Program-made: the position numbers and the translations under genes
The notes under the pieces: generated by a model
The model's database searches: none
Seen by the model: the letters and a program-made list of their open reading frames with translations, nothing else
Told to the model about the DNA's origin: nothing
Assembly: GCA_946187095.1 (NCBI GenBank)
Contig: CAMHPW010000017.1
Location: 1 to 12,891, forward strand
Origin: an uncultured Clostridia bacterium
GTDB lineage: Bacteria > Bacillota > Clostridia > Oscillospirales > Acutalibacteraceae
Direction: 5' to 3'
DNA length: 12,891 nt
In this document: piece after piece, positions 1 through 6,840 of the stretch
How positions within the stretch are numbered: the first letter of the stretch is position 1
How the letters are laid out: each line of letters opens with the position of its first letter

Positions 1-220
1 TTTCCCAGATATTTTGATAGTCGGTTTCATCGGCATTTGCTATCACAATGAATTCACCGTCACGGAATACGGTCGTATATTGATTTCCGACAATGCCGCT
101 GTAAGAGCCGTCAGTATTTTCATTCCAGCGGAAACACTGTCCGCATTCAAACGTATTTTTCAGGTCAAAGCATTTGCCGATTCTGATTTCGATTCCACGA
201 TTGGTTTTGATATATTCCAT
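1..220 (-). CDS. ogg: 8-oxoguanine DNA glycosylase, N-terminal part (cut by window edge)
   Basis: The 73 visible residues start at the ATG at 220 and run off the left edge. They contain FDLKNTFECGQCFRWNE, the typical opening of the OGG N-terminal domain (family OGG_N), followed by a beta-rich stretch (YSGIVGNQYTTVFRDGEFIVI) that fits the same domain. Known family members are bifunctional glycosylase/AP lyases that remove 8-oxoguanine paired with C. The catalytic helix-hairpin-helix region with its Lys and Asp lies outside the window, so activity cannot be judged. The start codon is one base after the stop of the ybaK-like gene and has only a weak Shine-Dalgarno sequence, which suggests translational coupling as the last visible gene of the operon. 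I am confident of the family and cannot say whether the gene is intact. Confidence 0.85.
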   Translation of the reverse strand, partial: MEYIKTNRGIEIRIGKCFDLKNTFECGQCFRWNENTDGSYSGIVGNQYTTVFRDGEFIVIANADETDYQNIWE

Positions 221-221
221 A

Positions 222-692
222 TTACTTGATGATATCCGCAAGGGTAAATGAAATGACTTTTGCAAGGTCATCCAGCGAAAGCTGTATCTGAAAGCCTATT
301 TTTCCGCCGCTGCAGAAGATCGTATCAAAGTTTTTGGCGGATTCATGTATGGTCGTGCGGAAAAATTTTTTCATGCCAATGGGCGAACAGCCGCCGTGTA
401 TATATCCTGTTAATCCTAACAATTCTTTTGACTTTACCATCGCAACGGATTTTTCGCCCACGCTTGCAGCAGCTTTTTTTAAGTCAAGTTCTTCTGCAAC
501 AGGCACTAAAAACACATAGTTGGCACCCGATTTCCCGACAGTGACGAGCGTTTTAAAGACCTGTTCGACATTCTGTCCCAAAGCGTTTGCGACTTCCACG
601 CCCGATATCGCATCGGAATAGTAATGCTCTTTATATGGAATTTTCATGCTGTCGAGTTTACGCATCGCATTTGTTTTATTATCCTTTGCCAT
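222..692 (-). CDS. ybaK: YbaK/EbsC-family Cys-tRNA(Pro) deacylase
   Basis: A 156-aa protein beginning MAKDNKTNAMRKLD. The YbaK family trans-edits tRNA(Pro) mischarged with cysteine by ProRS. Family marks seen here are KTNAM near the N-terminus, VFKTLV around the conserved lysine, and GGCSPIGMKKF, a signature of the active-site side of the fold. The length matches the usual 155-160 aa. The start is uncertain: a GTG at 713 overlaps the upstream stop as GTGA, and ATGs lie at 701 and 692. I chose 692 because its N-terminus looks most like relatives, although the AAAGGA lies a rather long 12 nt upstream. The gene is fifth in the operon and is followed one base later by the glycosylase gene. No key residue appears lost. 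Confidence 0.9.
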   Translation of the reverse strand: MAKDNKTNAMRKLDSMKIPYKEHYYSDAISGVEVANALGQNVEQVFKTLVTVGKSGANYVFLVPVAEELDLKKAAASVGEKSVAMVKSKELLGLTGYIHGGCSPIGMKKFFRTTIHESAKNFDTIFCSGGKIGFQIQLSLDDLAKVISFTLADIIK

Positions 693-709
693 TTCTTTCA
701 TATATCCTT

Positions 710-1123
710 TCACTCGTATTCATATCTGTCAGCCTGTCCGAATACATCGACAGGCACGCCTAAAAGTGACATCATTTCGAGATAGCCTTCATATACTTCA
801 TCTCTTGAAAAATTGCCCTGCTGAAGCTGTTGGTCTGACAGGGAATTCAATTTTTGATAGAAGTCCGTTGCAAGCTCGATATATTTGTCGGAATATTCGA
901 TATTTTCATAAAGCATATCTTCGGCTGTGCCGATATCGCCTTCTTTGATCAGTTTCATGAGTTCGAGATGGAGGAGATCTGTTGGAGTCAGCGTGGAAGA
1001 ATCATTGATATCTCCGATGATCTCATACTGCACTTCACCTTCTTTTTTGCCGAAAATGACGTTTCCGACAAATTTTGCCATCATTTCTATCTGACGCATG
1101 ATCCAGTCGTCCTGAAAGCCCAT
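710..1123 (-). CDS. small hypothetical protein, DUF6483-like
   Basis: A 137-aa soluble, acidic, mostly helical protein with no signal peptide or membrane segment. The opening GFQDDWIMRQIEMMAKFVGNVIFGK resembles a Clostridia family that I associate with DUF6483. That assignment is from memory and is moderately sure; no function is known to me. The central part (LTPTDLLHLELMKLIKEGDIGTAEDMLYENIE) looks like a TPR-type helical pair, consistent with a protein-binding role, but this is inference. The ATG at 1123 has a strong AAAGGAG 10 nt upstream and lies one base after the stop of the VanZ-family gene. Its TGA overlaps a possible GTG start of the next gene. It is the fourth gene of the operon. 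Confidence 0.8.
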   Translation of the reverse strand: MGFQDDWIMRQIEMMAKFVGNVIFGKKEGEVQYEIIGDINDSSTLTPTDLLHLELMKLIKEGDIGTAEDMLYENIEYSDKYIELATDFYQKLNSLSDQQLQQGNFSRDEVYEGYLEMMSLLGVPVDVFGQADRYEYE

Positions 1124-1124
1124 T

Positions 1125-2048
1125 TTATGACATCTCCTTTTTGTGTATTTTGGTACGCTTGTTGTCTGAATTGAGGGTATAGCTGAAGCTCAGCATACAC
1201 CTGTCCTGTCCCGAAGTGATTGCCGAACGGATAAGATCAATGAAATGCTTGAGGAGGAATCCTGCCGCACCGCCAAGCATATACAAAAGAATGTCATCAA
1301 TGCATATCGTTCCTGTATTGAGGGCGAATTGTATGACTTCAAGCGTGATGCCTGTCCAGAGGCATATGATCAGCAAGTGCCATGATTTGATTCTGGGATT
1401 GAGTATCAGCAGGCTGAAACTCAGCGGTGCCAGAATAAGACTGTGCCAGAGAAGGTACAATATGCCGTTTTCATAGGAGCCGTCAAGACATTCCGTGATC
1501 TTTCCGAAAAGTATGAAGTTGAAATCCCTCGCTTCAGACAGGTGAGGACGGTACGGAAACAAATGCCTGCAAACGATCACAAGAAGATATATGATCATCA
1601 GGGATCGGATGGCGGATACGAGAAAATTGGAAAATCTCATGCGAGAATCGCTTGTATCGCCGAGACCGTTCCGGAGCAGCCGTACCGTCACTGCAAGGAA
1701 AAAAGGCACTACCCATGAAATGAACATCGTGACGATCTGATACTGACTGAGAACTGCCCAGAAATGATTTCCTTTTGTGGCTGTGCCGTTGATGAGATAG
1801 ATCAGGAATCCCGGAACGGTCAGTATGGAATCGGTGAGCATGGCCGCACCGAGAGCCTCATAGCGTTTGACCGTAAAGAGCAGTGATGCGGATATGACAA
1901 ATGAAAAGACAAATACATAGCCCTGTGCCAGGGCGATATCATTGATCTGATTCTTGGCATCATTAGGCAGCAGAAAAAGCATGAGTCCTGCCGCTATGGA
2001 TACAAACAATTCGCCGATTGTCAGCTTTTGCATCGGAAGAAAGCTCAT
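1125..2048 (-). CDS. VanZ-family integral membrane protein
   Basis: A 307-aa membrane protein with about eight predicted membrane segments. The N-terminal half has four (roughly residues 10-135). The C-terminal half (about 155-270) matches the VanZ pattern: RDFNFILFGKI, then LLWHSLILAPLSFSLLIL, then LWTGITLEVIQFAL, and finally ICIDDILLYMLGGAAGFLL, with the conserved Glu/Gln and Asp-Asp. VanZ confers low-level teicoplanin resistance in Tn1546, but most chromosomal relatives have no proven role, so resistance should not be assumed. The extra N-terminal four-helix half makes it longer than the minimal VanZ (about 160 aa). The ATG at 2048 overlaps the ruvX stop (ATGA) and is preceded by AGGAGG at good spacing. 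The last 35 residues are basic and hydrophilic. It is the third gene of the operon. Confidence 0.85.
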   Translation of the reverse strand: MSFLPMQKLTIGELFVSIAAGLMLFLLPNDAKNQINDIALAQGYVFVFSFVISASLLFTVKRYEALGAAMLTDSILTVPGFLIYLINGTATKGNHFWAVLSQYQIVTMFISWVVPFFLAVTVRLLRNGLGDTSDSRMRFSNFLVSAIRSLMIIYLLVIVCRHLFPYRPHLSEARDFNFILFGKITECLDGSYENGILYLLWHSLILAPLSFSLLILNPRIKSWHLLIICLWTGITLEVIQFALNTGTICIDDILLYMLGGAAGFLLKHFIDLIRSAITSGQDRCMLSFSYTLNSDNKRTKIHKKEMS

Positions 2049-2464
2049 ATATGATTCCTCCTGAAATTCATATAGTCCTCTAATATGATGACTGCCGCAA
2101 CGCTGTCCACAACCGCTTTTCTCTTTTTTCCACGGGTATCCGTGATATTGAGATATTTATGTGCCGTCATGGTCGTTCCTCTTTCGTCATGGAGTTCCAC
2201 GCAAAGCCCTGACTTTTCACGGAGAATTTCCGAAAAAGCCCTGACATTCAGGGCACTTTCCCCTTCTGTGCCGTCCATGTTTTTCGGAAGCCCCAGAACG
2301 ATCATTTCCGCCTTTCTTTCTTTTGCGATCAAAGAAATTTTTTCAGCGAGTATATCGGGTTCGGTCTCTTTTATTACTGCAACGGGAGAAGCAATGATCT
2401 CATTCTTATCACAAACTGCTATCCCTGTTCTGACTCTGCCGTAATCTACTGATAAAATGATCAT
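2045..2464 (-). CDS. ruvX: RuvX/YqgF-family putative pre-16S rRNA nuclease / Holliday junction resolvase
   Basis: A 139-aa protein with the RNase H-like fold of the YqgF/RuvX family. Visible motifs are MIILSVDYGRVRTGIAVCD (first catalytic Asp), VLGLPKNMDGTEG, LHDERGTT (catalytic Glu), and KKRKAVVDSVAAVIILEDYM (last catalytic Asp). All expected acidic residues are present and the length is normal. The family processes the 5' end of 16S rRNA in E. coli and has been proposed to resolve Holliday junctions; which role applies here cannot be told from sequence. The ATG at 2464 has GGGAGAG upstream and lies 23 bp after the CpXC gene. The stop overlaps the VanZ-family start by 4 bp. It is the second gene of the operon. 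Confidence 0.95.
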   Translation of the reverse strand: MIILSVDYGRVRTGIAVCDKNEIIASPVAVIKETEPDILAEKISLIAKERKAEMIVLGLPKNMDGTEGESALNVRAFSEILREKSGLCVELHDERGTTMTAHKYLNITDTRGKKRKAVVDSVAAVIILEDYMNFRRNHI

Positions 2465-2487
2465 ACCATCTCTCCCATTCTTTGATA

Positions 2488-3147
2488 TTATTTGTTTTTA
2501 TATATCCTGAAAGCCTCTTTTGCCCATTCGCTGTCGATCCTGATAAAGCCGTCATGCGTATCCATGTCGGCAAAGTGTTTTTTCACAAGTTCAAGCGAGC
2601 GGTTGTATACTTCAAGGCGTGTCGTCTGTATATACGGACGTTTTTCCGCACCGACAAAAAACTGGAAGCTGACCGTATTTTCTTCCTGATCCATTTCCAG
2701 AAAATAGCCTTCCGCTATTTTCTGACTGGCGGTTTTTTCCACGATTCTTGCGACAGCGTGCTTGGCAAGCTCCATCGCCATGTCATCATGACGGCTGTCG
2801 AGAATAGCGATTTTTTCCTTGAGTTCGCTGACGTTGGAAACAAGACGTTTTTTGATATCCGAAAGATCGGGATATTCATTTTCTATTTTCTCATCTGCAA
2901 GGAAACGCTTTTTCGTCTGCGGGATGTAATAGACCATGAAGCGATTTTCAAGGTCGTTATAAAGCAGCGGATGAAGAAGCTGCTTTTCAAAACTGCACTT
3001 GGGGCATTTCCATTTGAAAAAGCTGTCATTCAGAACGGAACGCTTTATATTCGGCACAGACTTTTGATTGGCACTGCAAATGAGTTTTACATCTGATTTT
3101 TCCAAGCATTTCGGACAAGTCACTGTTTTCATTATTTTTTCGGACAT
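2488..3147 (-). CDS. CpXC-domain zinc-ribbon protein
   Basis: A 219-aa cytoplasmic protein. Near the N-terminus are two CPKC knuckles (TVTCPKCLEKSDV and FKWKCPKCSFEK) about 40 residues apart, enough for one zinc site. They are followed by HPLLYNDLENRFMVYYIP, the diagnostic continuation of the CpXC family, which is widespread in Firmicutes and has no established function. The C-terminal half is mixed alpha/beta with no recognisable catalytic motif. I chose the ATG at 3147, which has AGGTGA about 5-6 nt upstream. A TTG at 3162 would absorb that ribosome binding site into the coding sequence, so it is unlikely. This is the first gene of the six-gene operon, with its promoter placed beyond the inserted element at 3181-3404. 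Confidence 0.88.
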   Translation of the reverse strand: MSEKIMKTVTCPKCLEKSDVKLICSANQKSVPNIKRSVLNDSFFKWKCPKCSFEKQLLHPLLYNDLENRFMVYYIPQTKKRFLADEKIENEYPDLSDIKKRLVSNVSELKEKIAILDSRHDDMAMELAKHAVARIVEKTASQKIAEGYFLEMDQEENTVSFQFFVGAEKRPYIQTTRLEVYNRSLELVKKHFADMDTHDGFIRIDSEWAKEAFRIYKNK

Positions 3148-3173
3148 TTTATTCACCTGCAAAAAAATTTTTC

Positions 3174-3180
3174 TTATATT
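3174..3180. repeat. left copy of 7-bp flanking direct repeat (putative target duplication)
   Basis: TTATATT directly abuts the left inverted repeat. The identical sequence at 3405-3411 directly abuts the right one. This is the expected footprint of a transposition event, tempered by the low complexity of the 7-mer. Confidence 0.6.
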
Positions 3181-3221
3181 CTATAAATGAGCAAATTTGA
3201 AAGTTGCACAAAAAAACGTCT

Positions 3222-3239
3222 ATGCGGCTGTCGCCGCAT
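3222..3239. repeat. perfect hairpin inside the element (7-bp stem)
   Basis: ATGCGGC and GCCGCAT pair perfectly around a 4-nt loop. Read on the minus strand, in the direction of the operon, the stem is followed after five bases by seven T (3210-3216). This looks like a weak terminator or attenuator, although the T-run is not directly adjacent to the stem. Confidence 0.7.
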
Positions 3240-3268
3240 TTAACCTCTCCGCCTTGCTATGCTCGGCA

Positions 3269-3290
3269 CCTCCCCTGAAATCAGGGGAGG
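3269..3290. repeat. perfect hairpin inside the element (10-bp stem)
   Basis: CCTCCCCTGA and TCAGGGGAGG pair perfectly around AA. Similar CCTCCCCTGA palindromes are, to my knowledge, common in intergenic repeats of Ruminococcaceae/Oscillospiraceae. It is too GC-rich and symmetrical to be chance and forms the core fold of the element. Confidence 0.8.
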
Positions 3291-3404
3291 CAAGCCGACT
3301 TTTTGCCTTGCGGTCAGTCTATGACTTGCGGCGGTGGTGGAGAGGTCGGAGACTTGCGAATATTGTGCAGTTTCACGAAGAATTCGGAATTTGCTTATTT
3401 ATAG

Positions 3405-3411
3405 TTATATT
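3405..3411. repeat. right copy of 7-bp flanking direct repeat (putative target duplication)
   Basis: A second TTATATT, which overlaps the -10 box of the putative operon promoter at 3409-3414. The insertion therefore appears to have landed at the promoter's downstream edge and kept the -10 hexamer intact. Confidence 0.6.
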
Positions 3412-3437
3412 ATAACATATTCATATCGATTTGTCAT
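3409..3437 (-). promoter_or_regulatory. putative sigma-A promoter of the CpXC-ruvX operon
   Basis: On the minus strand, ATGACA (3432-3437, five of six matches to TTGACA) is followed by exactly 17 bp and a perfect TATAAT (3409-3414). Transcription would start near 3402, inside the end of the inserted element, giving a 5' leader of about 255 nt made almost entirely of the element. No equally good promoter was found between the element and the first gene. Confidence 0.6.
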
Positions 3438-3462
3438 ATAGTTTTTATATATTTTTTGCTGT

Positions 3463-3503
3463 AAAAAAATTCTCCGCCGGAGTTCCCGACGGAGAATTTT
3501 TTT
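3463..3503 (-). terminator. Rho-independent terminator, likely bidirectional
   Basis: A perfect 14-bp inverted repeat (3463-3476 with 3490-3503) carries an A-run on one side and a T-run on the other. Inner bases 3478-3480 can also pair with 3486-3488. It lies 4 bp beyond the stop of the large secreted protein gene at 3508. It ends that transcript and insulates the operon promoter to its left. Confidence 0.9.
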
Positions 3504-3507
3504 AAAT

Positions 3508-6500
3508 TTATGCCGTTACTTTTACGGTGAAATATTTCTTGGAGATGCCGCCGATACTGTCTTTGGCTTTGACGCAGACATCGTATTCCGCAGCGGCTGC
3601 CGGAGTGATCTTGACACTTGTGTTTGTCTTGAAATCCTGTGCGGTTGTCCAGTTATTGCTGCTTTTCTGCTTATAGAGAACGGAATAGGTATATCCGCCC
3701 GAACCGTTCCTGGCAGAGCACGTTACCGTCACACTGCTTTTCAGCTTGATGGAAGTGGCAGAAATCGTAGAAGTATTTTCAACAGCGGGCTTTACGGTGA
3801 TATCAAGATATGTTTTTGCGATTCCGCCGATACTGTCCTTGGCTTTCACGCATACCTGATATTTGCCGTCAGATGAGGGCTTTACAGCCAATTTTGCATT
3901 GGTGCCGAAATCCTGCTTCACAGTCCAGTTGCTTGCATCGGATTTTTTCAGATAGACCGCATACTGATATCCGCCGCTGCCGTTGGAGGCTGAAGCTGTG
4001 ACAGTGGTAGACTGTCCTTTGATGATCGTTGCTGCGGACAGGGAGGCTTTTACCGTAACAGCGGCTGTAACTTTGAAAGAACCGTAGGCTTTTTGTACCG
4101 TTCCGTAGCTGTCCTTTACTTTCGCACAAACGTCATAAGTGCCTGTATTGGCAGGTTTGATATCCACTTTTGCATTGGTTGAAAATGCCTGCTTTTCCGA
4201 CCAGCTGTCAGAAGTGGAATTTTTGTAGTAGAATGCGTATGTATAGCCGCCCGTACCGCCTGTTGCACTGACGGAAACGGTATTTGACTGACCGCATACG
4301 ATAGAAGTTTTTGCAATGGTAAGTTTCGGAGTAAGCACTGCTGCGACACTTACTTTCTTGATGGCGGAATTGGTGTCTCCAAGGGCATCTTTGATGATCA
4401 CATTGACTTCATAATCACCTACGCTTGTAAAGAGGATGCTTACAGAAGTATTGGTGCTGTAGTTCTGTTTGACTGTCCATGAAGAAGCACCTGATTTCCT
4501 GTACTGTACGAGATAAGTATAGCTGCCTGCACCGCCTGCTGCCGCACACGTTACCGTCACGGAAGTATTGGGAGTGATGTGATTGGAGGAAACGGAGAAT
4601 TTATTGGAGAGTTTCGGGTTCACGGTGAGAGTGAAATATTTGGGAACGGTCGTCCCTGTATTGTCCTTTACTTTGGCACAAACTTCATATGTACCTGCTT
4701 TGGAGGGAGTTACCGTTATTTTGGCATTGGAAGAAAATGTCTGTGCTGCTGTCCATGAGCTTGCATCCTTCAGGCGATACCATACACCGTATGTACAGGT
4801 ATTCTTGCAGTCAGAGGAAACAGTGACAGTCACTGATTTTCCAAGATTGATCTTTGTTGCCGAAATTGTGGAGGTATTGCTGAAAGCCTTGTTGCAGGTC
4901 AGAGTGAAATATTTCGATACGGAAGTGGCAGTGGAATCTTTTACTTTGATGCAGATCTCATAAGTGCCGGTCTCACCCGGCTTGAATGATGCGGAAGTGC
5001 TTGTGCTGAAGCCCTTTATCGTAGTCCATGAAGACGCACTTGATTTTCTGTAATAATAGGCATACTGATAGGAGCCTGAACCATCTTTTGCCACGCCTTT
5101 GAGGGAAGCAGAACCGCCCAGATAAAGCGAGGTCGTACTGACCGAAGAAGCATTGGAAATGGTAGTTCCCGATGCCGTGAAGGTCTTGTATACTTCGGCG
5201 GATTTTCCGTCATTGGATTTGAATTTGACGAGGAAATTGTATTCACCGGGCTTTTTGATGAAATAGCTGTAATTGGCAACTCCGGAAAAATCCTGCAGAA
5301 GTTTCCATGACGTTGCGGAAGGTGCTTTTACATAGAATGCATATGTAACGCCTGAACCGCCCTGCTGTGCTGCCGTGAGGACAACCGTATCTCCCAATGC
5401 ATAGGAGGATTTGTTCAGGGATACGGTGCAGGTCATTTTGGATTCGGCTTTGAGAGTGACCGTCTGTGAAGCGGATTTTCCCGCATTATCAACGGCAGTG
5501 ACTCTGATATTATAAGTTCCGGCAGAAGTCGGCTTAAAAGAACAGGATGTATTGGTCGTATATGCCGAAATGTCTTTCCAGCTTGATGAACCGGAAAGTG
5601 CATACTGATAGGTATAATGAACGGGGGCAGTTCCGCCTGACTGGGATGCACTGATCGTTGCCGCACTTCCGACATCAACGCTTGCAGGAGCAACCTTTGC
5701 CGTCATGAAGAAGACATTGCTTGTGTTGAGGACGATATTGAAACTGAGTGTCTTTGACTGTCCGGAATATTTGCCTGCACCCTTGATATTCACGGTTGCT
5801 GTGCCGACATTCGTATTGTTCTTGTATTCCACAGTATAGTCCGTTCCGGAAACGAGTTCATTTCCTGATTTGTCTTTGACGGAAATATTCGGATAGATCG
5901 GTTTGCCTGTATAATACTGGTCGGGGATACCGGCGAAGCTGTAGCCGTCCCAGCTCACAGAAACGGCTGTCAGAGTAGTCGAAGCTGATATGGAAGGGTT
6001 GCCCTTCAGGGATAACTTGACAGTGGCTGTTCCGGGGGCAACAGCGGTTATTTTACGATAGGAATACTGAAATGCAGTGGTATTGGAGATCGAGATATCC
6101 ATATCATCCGCTGCCAGATAGGCTGAAACAGGATACTGTATATTGTTGACACACATACGCACATCACGGCTGCTGCCGCAGTTCATGGTGCCGCCAAATC
6201 CCAGACTGACATCCGAAAGGACTTTCGGATGTGCCTTTGTCGGCTGGTCAACTACCCGATTGGAGCTTGTATAGATGGATTCATCCATTCCTTTCGAGGC
6301 ATCTGCCGAAAATAAGGCACATGCATACAATTTCTGGTTATGTGTCGTTTCGATAACGCCTATACCGACGGATTTATATGAGGATGATGCCAGAATATTA
6401 AGACTGTCATTATGGTTGCTCCAGTCCGAAACAACGGCCGCAATACCCAGATCATAGGCAATGAGCTGATGACAGCCGGTGACTTCACTGTCGCCGTTTG

Positions 6501-6786
6501 GTCTTTGAACAGAAGAATACAAAGAAAGCTCTGCTGCTCTGACCAATGCCGTGTTCATCAGATTCTGATCCATTGCGACAGCAGCAACATTGTACTGAGC
6601 CCTTGTCTTGTTGATGGCATCCAAGACCTGCTTGATCTGCTTGTATTTCTGTTTGATATTCAAGATGGTGATGTTCACCGGTGTGTCAGCAGCATTGACA
6701 GTTGTCTGTCCCACTGCAAAGAAAGACACTGTCATTACAACTGCCAACAAAATACTGATCATTCTTTTTCCGAATTTTGCGGTCAT
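3508..6786 (-). CDS. secreted CAP-domain protein with Ig-like domains and eight 90-aa repeats
   Basis: A 1092-aa exported protein. Residues 1-33 are a signal peptide (basic FGKR, hydrophobic core, likely cut after VNA). Residues about 40-180 resemble a CAP/SCP domain (INKTRAQYNVAAV, RPNG, NILASSSYKSVGIGV), but the usual His/Glu cavity residues appear to be replaced. Residues about 190-285 look like a BIG2-type Ig-like domain, and 285-350 like an Ig domain of the YTGKPIYP...GTDYTVEYKNNTNVGTATV type. From about 350 to the end come eight tandem repeats of about 90 aa. The repeats share a GSGGYTY core, SSW about 10 residues on, then TGTYEVCAKVKD. There is no LPXTG signal, dockerin, GW module or C-terminal membrane segment, so it is probably released or held non-covalently. 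The start is the ATG at 6786, with AAGGAG 10 nt upstream; a GTG at 6795 overlaps too closely with that site. The gene has its own promoter and terminator. Confidence 0.9.
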   Translation of the reverse strand: MTAKFGKRMISILLAVVMTVSFFAVGQTTVNAADTPVNITILNIKQKYKQIKQVLDAINKTRAQYNVAAVAMDQNLMNTALVRAAELSLYSSVQRPNGDSEVTGCHQLIAYDLGIAAVVSDWSNHNDSLNILASSSYKSVGIGVIETTHNQKLYACALFSADASKGMDESIYTSSNRVVDQPTKAHPKVLSDVSLGFGGTMNCGSSRDVRMCVNNIQYPVSAYLAADDMDISISNTTAFQYSYRKITAVAPGTATVKLSLKGNPSISASTTLTAVSVSWDGYSFAGIPDQYYTGKPIYPNISVKDKSGNELVSGTDYTVEYKNNTNVGTATVNIKGAGKYSGQSKTLSFNIVLNTSNVFFMTAKVAPASVDVGSAATISASQSGGTAPVHYTYQYALSGSSSWKDISAYTTNTSCSFKPTSAGTYNIRVTAVDNAGKSASQTVTLKAESKMTCTVSLNKSSYALGDTVVLTAAQQGGSGVTYAFYVKAPSATSWKLLQDFSGVANYSYFIKKPGEYNFLVKFKSNDGKSAEVYKTFTASGTTISNASSVSTTSLYLGGSASLKGVAKDGSGSYQYAYYYRKSSASSWTTIKGFSTSTSASFKPGETGTYEICIKVKDSTATSVSKYFTLTCNKAFSNTSTISATKINLGKSVTVTVSSDCKNTCTYGVWYRLKDASSWTAAQTFSSNAKITVTPSKAGTYEVCAKVKDNTGTTVPKYFTLTVNPKLSNKFSVSSNHITPNTSVTVTCAAAGGAGSYTYLVQYRKSGASSWTVKQNYSTNTSVSILFTSVGDYEVNVIIKDALGDTNSAIKKVSVAAVLTPKLTIAKTSIVCGQSNTVSVSATGGTGGYTYAFYYKNSTSDSWSEKQAFSTNAKVDIKPANTGTYDVCAKVKDSYGTVQKAYGSFKVTAAVTVKASLSAATIIKGQSTTVTASASNGSGGYQYAVYLKKSDASNWTVKQDFGTNAKLAVKPSSDGKYQVCVKAKDSIGGIAKTYLDITVKPAVENTSTISATSIKLKSSVTVTCSARNGSGGYTYSVLYKQKSSNNWTTAQDFKTNTSVKITPAAAAEYDVCVKAKDSIGGISKKYFTVKVTA
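3511..5738 (-). repeat. eight tandem protein repeats of about 90 aa (coding)
   Basis: This is the repeat array of the large secreted protein, spanning about 740 residues. The units nearest the C-terminus are most alike (KAKDSIGGI occurs in both of the last two), while the N-terminal units have diverged. That pattern suggests growth by duplication near the 3' end. The last unit carries Cys at both Ig-like strand-B and strand-F positions (VTVTC and YDVCVK). Several others keep only one of the two, which leaves unpaired cysteines in an exported protein. Confidence 0.85.
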
Positions 6787-6811
6787 AAAGATCACTCTCC
6801 TTTTTTATTAT

Positions 6812-6840
6812 ATTTTAACACAATATTTTCTGCTTGACAA
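6812..6840 (-). promoter_or_regulatory. sigma-A promoter of the CAP/repeat protein gene
   Basis: On the minus strand, TTGTCA (6835-6840), a 17-bp spacer and TAAAAT (6812-6817) precede the ribosome binding site by a short leader. Both boxes match consensus at five of six positions and the spacing is optimal. Confidence 0.75.

Larger units (their letters stand above)
3181..3404. mobile_element. MITE-like non-coding element with terminal inverted repeats
   Basis: A 224-bp element. The left end CTATAAATGAGCAAATTT (3181-3198) and the right end read in reverse, CTATAAATAAGCAAATTC (3387-3404), match at 16 of 18 positions. The similarity continues inward after an 11- to 12-nt extra stretch on the right (GAAAGTTGCACAA against GAAACTGCACAA). 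Both ends are flanked by a perfect direct TTATATT (3174-3180 and 3405-3411), as expected for a 7-bp target duplication. The flank is AT-rich, so chance cannot be wholly excluded. Inside are two perfect hairpins and weaker pairing of CCTCTCC (3244-3250) with GGAGAGG (3339-3345). No transposase and no credible protein is encoded. It resembles a miniature inverted-repeat element moved by a transposase elsewhere in the genome. Confidence 0.75.

Noticed and set aside
1125..2048. Calling the VanZ-family gene a glycopeptide resistance determinant
   Set aside because: There are no vanR/S/H/A/X genes nearby. The gene is embedded in a housekeeping operon, and chromosomal VanZ relatives are common without known resistance.
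3197..3415. Plus-strand open frame of 72 codons in the gap beside the CpXC gene
   Set aside because: It lies almost entirely within the inverted-repeat element, crosses its hairpins, has no ribosome binding site and has no protein-like pattern.
6787..6795. GTG start three codons before the CAP/repeat protein ATG
   Set aside because: The GTG falls 2-3 bases from the AAGGAG, too close to be used, while the ATG at 6786 is well spaced.
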